Positions 21,153 through 27,452 of a stretch of 27,452 nucleotides of DNA are shown piece by piece. The translations under genes were made by a program, and so were the position numbers. The notes beneath the pieces were generated by a model, which saw nothing but the letters and a program-made list of their open reading frames with translations, made no database searches and was not told where the DNA came from. Origin of the DNA: a virus. The stretch covers positions 1 to 27,452 of the IMG/VR virus record IMGVR_UViG_3300024346_000409. One strand, written 5' to 3'. Within the stretch, counting starts at the first letter, position 1. Each line of letters opens with the position of its first letter.

Positions 21153-22046
21153 TTAGTATTCTCTTAAGGTTGATACATTATAACGCTCAAAAGCCTCCCA
21201 ATAAAGTTTATTGTATTCATCGCCCTTAGGAATCCCTTTCCTTTGTGCTATTTTGTCAAACTCGGTCAAAAATTGTTCCTGAGTTTTGAATGTGGCCTCT
21301 TGTACGATAACTTGAGAGCCATTAAAGTTACCACTAGAAGTAGGAGTATTCCCTGCTCCTCCTCCTTGTGTGTTTTTATGTAATACAGACTGTAGCTCAT
21401 TTTGTAGGATTGTCTCTAATGAGGCATTAAGGATACCATCCTTGTAAGCAGTACCATCCGGCTTGCACCAAATAGTCTTACCATCCTCCTCTACAGCATT
21501 CGCTATTAATGTCTGGGTTTTCAGTTTTATAATGTCATTAATCAAAGCTTGGTCCAAACCTTTGTTGAACTCTAGCTTGCTCAATGAACCATTAATCTCT
21601 GTGCTCATTGTTAGATTACGCTCCTTTGTCTTTAAGCTCTGGATTAACTGCTCTCTCTCTTGTATCTGCTGTTGTGCAGTAGTAGTAAGTTCAGCCTTTT
21701 CCTTTTTGTGCTTAGCCTTTAGCTCCTCTAACTTTTTTAACGTTTCATCTGGATTAGTGTTGCTCTTAAGGCTTTCTAATTTATCAGATAATTCCTTGTT
21801 TTGCTCGGCTATCATCTTGGCCCAATCCGATGTCTTAACTCCAGATGGCTTCTCTAGTCCTACAGATGTTAGAGCATTGTCCACAAAGTCATAAATCTTT
21901 TTATGCTCCTGGCTAATGTTCTCCTCAAAATAGTTTTTAGCTATTGTCTCTGCATAGGCTTTACCTACATTTGTGCCTTTTAGAATGTCTAATACTTGTG
22001 CCTGTAATGACTCGTCCTCTGCTAATTTTGCTTTTAAATCGTCCAT
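21153..22046 (-). CDS. Scaffold-like capsid assembly protein
   Basis: A 297-aa protein with a central coiled coil (about residues 85-145, rich in Lys, Glu and Leu), a Gly/Asn/Ser linker (about 230-245, GGGAGNTPTSSGNFNG), and a short helical C-terminal part ending in NVSTLREY. This matches capsid scaffolds, which sit immediately upstream of the major capsid gene and guide shell assembly. No protease motif is visible. Confidence 0.75.
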   Translation of the reverse strand: MDDLKAKLAEDESLQAQVLDILKGTNVGKAYAETIAKNYFEENISQEHKKIYDFVDNALTSVGLEKPSGVKTSDWAKMIAEQNKELSDKLESLKSNTNPDETLKKLEELKAKHKKEKAELTTTAQQQIQEREQLIQSLKTKERNLTMSTEINGSLSKLEFNKGLDQALINDIIKLKTQTLIANAVEEDGKTIWCKPDGTAYKDGILNASLETILQNELQSVLHKNTQGGGAGNTPTSSGNFNGSQVIVQEATFKTQEQFLTEFDKIAQRKGIPKGDEYNKLYWEAFERYNVSTLREY

Positions 22047-22074
22047 ATGTCCCTATATGTTTGAATGTTTATGT

Positions 22075-22455
22075 TTATAAATACTTTTCTACTTGCTCTA
22101 ACTCTAATCCTAAATCCTCTGCAATAACATCGGCACTAGCTCCATCTGCAGCCATATCCTCAATCTTTTTCTTTACAGGAGGAGTAACTCTCTTTTTCTT
22201 TTTAACCTCCTCTATTGGCGCAGGCTTAAAAGTAGGATTGTGTATCATTATAACTGTGTGGTAATTCCCAAGATACTTAGGACTTTTAAATTCGTCTTTC
22301 AGGGCCATCCAATCACTTGTGCTCTTACAGAATTGGTGTATCTGTAGGTTTTGTGTTAGGCCATTGTTTTTAGCTCGTACTCCAATAAAGCAATAAGCTC
22401 CTGCATTGTGCTCCGGTATTAAAACAGGAAAGTCATAGCTAGGATATTGGAGCAT
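22075..22455 (-). CDS. Hypothetical head protein with C-terminal HTH-like segment (126 aa)
   Basis: Start set at the ATG 22455-22453 (MLQYPSYDFPVLIPEHNAGA), which overlaps the portal gene by 17 nt like other junctions here. An ATG 63 nt earlier would give 147 aa but an 80-nt overlap. Residues 80-95 are Lys/Pro-rich, and the last 30 residues (DMAADGASADVIAEDLGLEL) look like a helix-turn-helix. Its place between portal and scaffold suggests a head-associated role; function unknown. Confidence 0.55.
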   Translation of the reverse strand: MLQYPSYDFPVLIPEHNAGAYCFIGVRAKNNGLTQNLQIHQFCKSTSDWMALKDEFKSPKYLGNYHTVIMIHNPTFKPAPIEEVKKKKRVTPPVKKKIEDMAADGASADVIAEDLGLELEQVEKYL

Positions 22456-24181
22456 CACTTGCTCCAGCTCCTTGCTCTTGCTGACTAGATTCCCCTGTAT
22501 CTGTTTGCTCGGTTTCATCTTTTACGTAAGTTTTGAATGTGTTATAAATAATATCAATCTTTTGCTCAAACGTGATATCAGTACCAAAGTCTACTAGACT
22601 GCCATTTTCTCGCTCAAACCTCTGTACAAATTTAGTAAAATTTGCCTTAATATACAAATCCTCTAACTGCATAACTCCCATTTCTAGCTTTTTGTAGCAC
22701 TCCTCTAATGTGCTATATGGAGCTGGATTGAGATTGTTTTCTATCATTAGCTTTCTTACTGTCTGTGGGTCTCCCTTGTACTTAGTCTCGATTAGCAGTT
22801 TATATAGCTGGTCAATCTCTGATTCAGGCATTCCTGCAGTCTTGGCCCCAACAAACAACTCTTGCAACTGTGCCTCTGTCAGTAAGAACCATTCAGTACC
22901 ATAGTTAGCATGAACCATTACATCTACATCTACAGCCAACTTGATAGCTGTGCTAACCATCCACTTGTGTAATCTGTTACATATCCCTGCGAGCTTTAGT
23001 AATGGTTTCTTTCTGTCCTCCATCAACGAACGAACTTGGTCAGCATTAACAGCCTCCTTATTCATCATATCATTAAAGCCTGTGGTGTTGACTTTAATAA
23101 AGTTCTCTCTTTGGTCTTGCTTTGTCTGTTCAAACGCTAGGTTTTCCGTAGGAGGAGAAATGAATCTGAAATAACCGGATACATCATTCTCGTCATTGTC
23201 AATCTTAGGATTAATCTTGATAGCTGTTCCTGCACCGCTAAACTTGTTAGCTGTACAAGTCTTACAAGCCGTAGGAGTAGACATCTCCCCATTCTCCATA
23301 GGTACAGATACTAAACCATTAACACAATACTCATCCTCACATACAGGAGCAGCATATTCAACAACAGGAAAAACTCCATAATGCTCAGCATAGTAGCTGT
23401 ATGCATGGAACTGTTGCCATTCGCTCATACTTCCAAGCACAGCAGATAATGGAGCATATCTTTTTGTAGTATCCTTAGAGTTTAATGGAATATCAATGAA
23501 CCATCTTGCCGGGCAATAGCCTAGATTGTGCGGAGATTCTAGTACAATAGAATATGCTCCATCTCTCTTTTCGATGACTCTATAGAACTCATCATCATAG
23601 AATGCTATTTTTTTGTATGCTCCCTGCTCATCGTGGCCATCACTATGATGAAAGACGATATACTTAAAGTATTGCTTGCATGGAGTAAGCTCGTAGCTCA
23701 TAAGCTTGTCTAGCTCCACAGTAACATAGTAAGGAACACCGGCCTCATCTTTATCCACTACTACAATGGTTTGAGGCTTACATTTAAAGGCTTTTCTCCC
23801 TACCTTTTCAATGTAATTTCTAGTATCCAGGTTAATTAGCATCTGGGCAGATTGCTGCTCTGCTCTTTTGTTGGGATATTGGATACTAAAGTTAGCATTT
23901 CTGCCATTAAAGACTCTGTTTAAATCGCCTAATATATCATCGGAGATAGAAACGATAGCCAATGGATAGCTAAAAAAGTTTAGCACCCTTTGGTATTTAT
24001 CTTGTGTTACGCTGTTGTAAATGGCACGTTTAATCTCATCCCATCCTACCTCAGACTCTAGCTCGCTGAAAAATAATGGCTCGGACATAACTTTGAGCCT
24101 ACTCTCGTAGGACATCATATAGCCTATGTCACTCTTTTTCTGCTTTACTAGCTTTATTACTTGGCTTTCGTTTAATAACAT
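22439..24181 (-). CDS. Portal protein with cysteine-rich insert
   Basis: A 580-aa protein of usual portal length lying between the terminase and scaffold genes. The C-terminus is acidic and Gln/Ser-rich (DTGESSQQEQGAGASD), as in many portals. Residues 281-309 hold two Cys pairs (CEDEYC and CKTC), a possible zinc knuckle. The portal ring forms the DNA channel and terminase docking site. The start at 24181 overlaps the upstream 67-aa gene by 53 nt; a second start at 24118 would leave a 10-nt gap, but the longer N-terminus (NESQVIKLVKQKKSDIGYMM) looks protein-like. Confidence 0.8.
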   Translation of the reverse strand: MLLNESQVIKLVKQKKSDIGYMMSYESRLKVMSEPLFFSELESEVGWDEIKRAIYNSVTQDKYQRVLNFFSYPLAIVSISDDILGDLNRVFNGRNANFSIQYPNKRAEQQSAQMLINLDTRNYIEKVGRKAFKCKPQTIVVVDKDEAGVPYYVTVELDKLMSYELTPCKQYFKYIVFHHSDGHDEQGAYKKIAFYDDEFYRVIEKRDGAYSIVLESPHNLGYCPARWFIDIPLNSKDTTKRYAPLSAVLGSMSEWQQFHAYSYYAEHYGVFPVVEYAAPVCEDEYCVNGLVSVPMENGEMSTPTACKTCTANKFSGAGTAIKINPKIDNDENDVSGYFRFISPPTENLAFEQTKQDQRENFIKVNTTGFNDMMNKEAVNADQVRSLMEDRKKPLLKLAGICNRLHKWMVSTAIKLAVDVDVMVHANYGTEWFLLTEAQLQELFVGAKTAGMPESEIDQLYKLLIETKYKGDPQTVRKLMIENNLNPAPYSTLEECYKKLEMGVMQLEDLYIKANFTKFVQRFERENGSLVDFGTDITFEQKIDIIYNTFKTYVKDETEQTDTGESSQQEQGAGASDAPIS

Positions 24182-24332
24182 TATCCTTGAATTGAAATCT
24201 TTTACTAACTAACTCCCAATCATCCCTATTCTGAGAGGCTTGCAACTGTAAGACTGCTTGAGCATGTGTCAAGGTTAACTCAACACATGCTCCAGTCTTA
24301 GTTTTTAGCTTTACTGTTGTAGGCTTAGCCAT
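24129..24332 (-). CDS. Hypothetical small basic protein (67 aa)
   Basis: A short protein with a beta-like N-terminus (MAKPTTVKLKTKTGACVEL) and a basic C-terminus (NVIKRKPSNKASKAEKE). Family not recognised. It starts 2 nt after the stop of the 220-aa virion protein gene and overlaps the portal start by 53 nt. It could be a chaperone or a minor head component. Confidence 0.55.
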   Translation of the reverse strand: MAKPTTVKLKTKTGACVELTLTHAQAVLQLQASQNRDDWELVSKRFQFKDNVIKRKPSNKASKAEKE

Positions 24333-24334
24333 AC

Positions 24335-24997
24335 TTATACAGTTAAAGCATTGAAATCTGTAGGAGTAACAGCATATTTGCTCTCATCCCAATCAAACTT
24401 CAGTTGAAATGTAAGAGTATTGTTATCTCTTGTGCCAAAGCCAGCGTTAGACATAGAACCTAATACTACATTTGTAGCATCAAAGCCTGTAAGCAAATCG
24501 CCAACCTTACTGCCCCAAATTTTACCCTCTTGAGAGATTAGGTATACCTCTAGGCCATTACCCTCACAAGCTAGTTTACGGAATGCAGCAATCTGTGCTC
24601 CGGTCAAGGAATCAAAACGAGCTGAACCATCAGTAGGATTGATGCCGTTCACTAATGTTTCTCCGTTCAAAGTCGAGTTATCCCCACCACCCTGGGTGAT
24701 TGTGGTTCCTGCTGTCAAAACTGACTCACCGCCTATTAAAGGAGATTTAACAACGTGCGAGCTATCAGCAGCAGCAAAAAGAATGTTCCATCCTGCAGCT
24801 ACATCTACAGAATTACCAGCAATAGTAGCAGGTAAATTGTTTGCAGGAGTAGCAACATCCCAAATAACTTCACCTTTACGGACAAACCAAAAACGCTGAA
24901 TCTGACCAATGTTCTCAGGACAAGCACTTGATGGAATATCTGCTAATGCTGGGTCTAATGGACAACAGTCTAACAAAAATAAATTCTTAAGTAACAT
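24335..24997 (-). CDS. Putative virion protein, candidate major tail protein (220 aa)
   Basis: A soluble, beta-rich, Gly/Asn/Thr-rich protein beginning MLLKNLFLLDCCPLDPALAD. The last part (TLTFQLKFDWDESKYAV) has strand patterns like tail tube subunits. No other good candidate for a tail tube protein lies upstream of the chaperone and tape measure genes, where one is expected. This gene, placed between terminase and portal, is therefore my best guess. A head decoration protein is the main alternative. Confidence 0.5.
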   Translation of the reverse strand: MLLKNLFLLDCCPLDPALADIPSSACPENIGQIQRFWFVRKGEVIWDVATPANNLPATIAGNSVDVAAGWNILFAAADSSHVVKSPLIGGESVLTAGTTITQGGGDNSTLNGETLVNGINPTDGSARFDSLTGAQIAAFRKLACEGNGLEVYLISQEGKIWGSKVGDLLTGFDATNVVLGSMSNAGFGTRDNNTLTFQLKFDWDESKYAVTPTDFNALTV

Positions 24998-25007
24998 AAT
25001 TAATTAA

Positions 25008-25640
25008 TTAAATAGTAATAAAATCAGGGATTGACACAATGCTTGCCCCTGTTGAATCTTTAAAGTTTATTGTTAAATCATAGGTCTCTCCTGTAGGGTC
25101 AGTAACAAAGTCAACCCACAAGTAACTGTATACGCTCTTACCATTAACACACCCTAGAGGATTTAGAGTTACAGGGTTAACAGTTAGTGCAGGAGCTGTA
25201 GCTACAGGCACAAAAGTTACTTCGATATTGAACACATCACAAGTAACGGTATCTGCTAAGTTTAGCCTAAACTCTTTCTCGAATGTTGCACTACCTACCC
25301 TATCATTAACCTCTTTTGTGTATGATGCTAATGTAGGAGTATCTGAACCACAACAATTAAACGATGGTAGAGGCTGTAGATATTCTCTAATTACATTAAG
25401 CACAGTCTTTTCTGCTGCCGTTAGTAGAGATTGGTCTAGCTCCAAATCGTATAACTCTTGTAAGAAAGTATCAAAAGCCTGCGTATCAAATGAAGTTACT
25501 TGATTAAGCTCTAATGCTGTCTTTACTGCAGGAATTGTAAAGGGAGATACTAAGGTTATCTGTCTCAAACTCTCCAGGAGCAAAGCAGTATTGCTCTGTA
25601 GTCCTGATAAAAATTGAGATGGTAGTAAAACGTAAGCCAT
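25008..25640 (-). CDS. Putative virion protein with C-terminal Ig-like domain (210 aa)
   Basis: The first 95 residues are helical (MAYVLLPSQFLSGLQSNTAL). A CC pair at 96-97 and then a beta-rich C-terminal half follow, with strands such as FNIEVTFVPV and YDLTINFKDS that look Ig-like. No family recognised. It is the first gene after the large terminase gene, in the same late unit. It may be a head or tail decoration protein. Confidence 0.55.
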   Translation of the reverse strand: MAYVLLPSQFLSGLQSNTALLLESLRQITLVSPFTIPAVKTALELNQVTSFDTQAFDTFLQELYDLELDQSLLTAAEKTVLNVIREYLQPLPSFNCCGSDTPTLASYTKEVNDRVGSATFEKEFRLNLADTVTCDVFNIEVTFVPVATAPALTVNPVTLNPLGCVNGKSVYSYLWVDFVTDPTGETYDLTINFKDSTGASIVSIPDFITI

Positions 25641-25649
25641 GATTATATT

Positions 25650-26834
25650 TTATTTGCCGTAAGATACAAGTTTATTTGTATTTTTCCTAATCCCTTGTTC
25701 CCCATAACGATAAGCATCCCATATATGGTTAAATCCATCCAATGGTTTATTTAATGCTCTGCCATCCTTACGGTCTACTTTCCATACGTATTTTTGCTGT
25801 TCTTGTTTCCATAATTCATTAGAAACTAAATTTACTGCACCATAACTTTTGATATTGTCTATGCCACTACGTATAGAATCTGCTCCTTTCTTGCATCCCT
25901 TAACTCTATAGCCTAGATTCCTTAGCTCCTTGATGCTCTTTGGCTCTGCACTATCTGCCATCACTAGAGCACCACTCTTTAAACCCTTTTTAACCCCTAA
26001 TCGTTCAAACTCTTTAGCTATATCTTGATTGGTTAACCCTGTCTTGTAGAGTAGTAGCTCTCCATATAGCTGGCCCTGACTAAGAACGCATCGAACTAAT
26101 GTTGTCGGGTCATTCGTATAGCCAAAGTCCATCCCATAGCAAGCTCTCTTAATGCTCTCTGTAGGTAGTTTAGGTATCCAATTAACTGCAGGGAATACAG
26201 CTCCCTCCACTTGACCGGTCATCCCTAGTCCATATACCCTCCATTTGTTAGGGTCTTTGTACTTGAGCTGTTCTATCTTTTCCTTGATGCTATCTTTTAG
26301 AAAAGGATTATGGGTATAGTTGGAGATAAGTAGCTCTACATTCTCTGTGCCAATTAGCTTATCGTGTACCCAAAATGCAAATGTAGGGTTATAATCGATG
26401 AATACTTGCTTTGTAGTTCTTATCTGTAGCTGGTCATAGATGGAGTAAGGTATACCATTGGCCTCATTCATAAACAGATAATCTCTTTTACCACTCTTAG
26501 CATCTTGCTCATTGTCAAATGACTTAAACTCCATTATGCTCCCATTGTGGAATCGATATTCTCTGTTTGTAATGTTGATTCCCTTAATCATTGACCTAAA
26601 AAAGTCATTATTCAGGATGCTCTCAAAATCTCGTATGGCTCCAGCCTTTAGATTAGGTATGTCCTGCCCAACAATAGTAATCACTTGGTTAGGTTTCTCT
26701 GCAGCCTTGCAGGCAAGTACCTGGAGCAAAGAGTAAGTCTTACCCGATGATGTGCCACCTTGATTGACTACTACTTGCTTAGTAGAACGGATATTCCACT
26801 CAAAGATTGGGGATATAGGGAAAGGATTAATCAT
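25650..26834 (-). CDS. terL: Terminase large subunit
   Basis: A 394-aa protein with Walker A GGTSSGKT (26-33), Walker B YLFMNEAN (119-126) with catalytic E124, and a nuclease domain with D236 in MDFGYTNDP, D294 in MADSAEP and D373 in HIWDAYRYG. The length and motifs match the PBSX-type terminase group (Terminase_3 and its C-terminal domain). It translocates DNA into the procapsid and cuts it. It overlaps the small-terminase-like gene by 8 nt. Confidence 0.95.
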   Translation of the reverse strand: MINPFPISPIFEWNIRSTKQVVVNQGGTSSGKTYSLLQVLACKAAEKPNQVITIVGQDIPNLKAGAIRDFESILNNDFFRSMIKGINITNREYRFHNGSIMEFKSFDNEQDAKSGKRDYLFMNEANGIPYSIYDQLQIRTTKQVFIDYNPTFAFWVHDKLIGTENVELLISNYTHNPFLKDSIKEKIEQLKYKDPNKWRVYGLGMTGQVEGAVFPAVNWIPKLPTESIKRACYGMDFGYTNDPTTLVRCVLSQGQLYGELLLYKTGLTNQDIAKEFERLGVKKGLKSGALVMADSAEPKSIKELRNLGYRVKGCKKGADSIRSGIDNIKSYGAVNLVSNELWKQEQQKYVWKVDRKDGRALNKPLDGFNHIWDAYRYGEQGIRKNTNKLVSYGK

Positions 26835-27147
26835 CTATGAACTCTGATTCGCTATGGATAGGCAGAACCTTAGTGCTTTCAAATTTAACCTCGATTAGAT
26901 TGGTATGCACATCTGCATCCATTTCTATCTTTTGCTGTTTAGGCATAACGAACTCTAAAGCCTTAAGATAAGCATTAATCTTGTCCTTATCTGCTAGGTC
27001 TGGACTATCAAGTAGTTCAAAGAAATATCCTAGCCTATCTATGAGACCAGATTTTAGCTCCTTTTTGAACCCACTTAACTCCTTGTTCTTACTGCCTTTA
27101 GGTCTACCTGTGTTACCTTTTACAAACTTACCGTTATTATCCCTCAT
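26827..27147 (-). CDS. Terminase small subunit-like protein (106 aa)
   Basis: Starts MRDNNGKFVKGNTGRPKGSK. The GRPKGSKNK element is an AT-hook-like DNA-binding motif, and NGKFVKGNxGRPKGSKNK is common at the start of phage DNA-binding proteins placed before the large terminase. The middle part is helical and the end acidic. Its overlap with terL supports a role in DNA recognition for packaging. DUF5681-type naming is an alternative. Confidence 0.7.
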   Translation of the reverse strand: MRDNNGKFVKGNTGRPKGSKNKELSGFKKELKSGLIDRLGYFFELLDSPDLADKDKINAYLKALEFVMPKQQKIEMDADVHTNLIEVKFESTKVLPIHSESEFIDD

Positions 27148-27185
27148 AACCGTTTTTTGTCCGTATTTAAACGGAATTAATAAAT

Positions 27186-27317
27186 CTACTTCTTTTTTTT
27201 CTTAGTCTTAATCTTGGCCTTAGTCGTTTTGACTCGCATTCCTCTCTTTGGATACGCATAATTATCTATTTTTTGATTTTTTACCCTCACAATTCCAAAG
27301 CATCCGGGCAAAGTCAT
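27186..27317 (-). CDS. Candidate small basic ORF (43 aa) in an open -1 frame
   Basis: From an ATG at 27317-27315 the frame runs 43 codons to a TAG at 27188-27186 and ends in a run of lysines. The same frame is open back to 27374, past an A7 run in the partial gene at the right edge. Its residues (GIVRVKNQKIDNYAYPKRGM) look more protein-like than chance. It competes with the overlapping 26-aa ORF; which is real cannot be decided here. Confidence 0.35.
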   Translation of the reverse strand: MTLPGCFGIVRVKNQKIDNYAYPKRGMRVKTTKAKIKTKKKKK

Positions 27318-27342
27318 TGGGCCCTGCTCCTCGCTTAGCCAT
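27262..27342 (-). CDS. Candidate small ORF (26 aa)
   Basis: The ATG at 27342-27340 overlaps the last codons of the partial gene at the right edge (ATGGCTAA), and the frame stops at 27264-27262. The product is basic (MAKRGAGPNDFARMLWNCEG). The overlap style resembles other junctions in the operon, but the ORF is very short and overlaps another candidate. The 27148-27185 stretch before the small-terminase gene holds no gene; it contains repeats of CCGT/ACGG. Confidence 0.3.
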   Translation of the reverse strand: MAKRGAGPNDFARMLWNCEGKKSKNR

Positions 27343-27452
27343 CTAATCCTATTTTTTTCTTTAAGTCTAAAAAGTCATGATGCATATTGACGAGTTTTGT
27401 TACTTGGCTCATTGCACCTACTTTATATTTTAACGGATGTTTGTAGTCAAAA
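27335..27452 (-). CDS. Hypothetical protein, C-terminal end only
   Basis: The frame is open from the right edge to a TAA at 27337-27335, giving 39 codons (YKHPLKYKVGAMSQVTKLVN and on). It lies upstream of the terminase genes in the same direction. An A7 run near its end (27352-27358) would, with a -1 slip, lead into the long frame that ends at 27186. Family not recognised. Confidence 0.45.
   Translation of the reverse strand, partial: FDYKHPLKYKVGAMSQVTKLVNMHHDFLDLKKKIGLDG

Noticed and set aside
27148-27185. Packaging site or promoter in the CCGT/ACGG-rich gap before the small-terminase gene
   Set aside because: Short imperfect repeats only (CCGTATTTAAACGG and nearby CCGT); no TANNTTTG promoter with a matching -33 box, so not listed as a feature.
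1-27452. CRISPR array, insertion sequence or integrase
   Set aside because: No regularly spaced long repeats, no terminal inverted repeats with transposase, and no tyrosine or serine recombinase motif was seen.

Overview
The window looks like the greater part of a tailed, siphovirus-like phage (or prophage) genome from the phylum Bacteroidota, probably a flavobacterial host. Three things point there. The DNA is AT-rich. Genes lack Shine-Dalgarno sites and instead have A/T-rich leaders. The recognisable promoters have the Bacteroidota form, TTTG, about 19-20 bp, then TANNTTTG. No integrase, rRNA, complete tRNA or CRISPR array was seen, so the window alone does not say whether the phage is temperate.

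Left arm (1-4939), early genes and lysis. A leftward group holds a partial CDS at the left edge, a 75-aa protein, a very acidic 103-aa protein, a RusA-type resolvase and an 87-aa putative helix-turn-helix protein. A rightward group holds a DUF2693-like protein, a 73-aa protein, an ERF-type single-strand annealing protein, a YqaJ/lambda-type exonuclease, a 114-aa protein and a peptidoglycan-binding amidase (endolysin). Three early promoters sit in or beside two arrays of TTTGCAAA-type palindromes spaced at exact multiples of 11 bp. In each case the -33 box lies inside one of the palindromes. I read this as the early control region and as the most original feature of the window. A recurring leader (AACGACATG and CTCACTTAAAAATTTAAC elements) and terminator hairpins placed just before start codons add a second layer of likely control.

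Right arm (27452 to 4936), one long leftward late operon. The order is a small-terminase-like protein, large terminase, two beta-rich virion proteins (one a candidate tail tube protein), a 67-aa protein, portal, a small protein, scaffold, major capsid protein and a leaky terminator. Then come head-tail connector proteins (one carrying a C-terminal laminin-G-like domain), three small genes of which two encode membrane proteins, the tail assembly chaperone with a -1 frameshift extension, tape measure, tail tip and baseplate proteins, a repeat-bearing fibre-like protein, two unknown proteins, a holin-like membrane protein and a 35-aa lysine-rich peptide. The last of these overlaps the stop of the oppositely oriented endolysin gene, so lysis genes from both arms meet at 4936-5043.

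Three small ORFs not obvious from length alone are supported by tight start/stop overlap or by position: 4938-5043, 17032-17130 and the cluster near 27186-27342. The tail chaperone extension has no ATG of its own but is joined to the preceding gene through an A9G slippery run.
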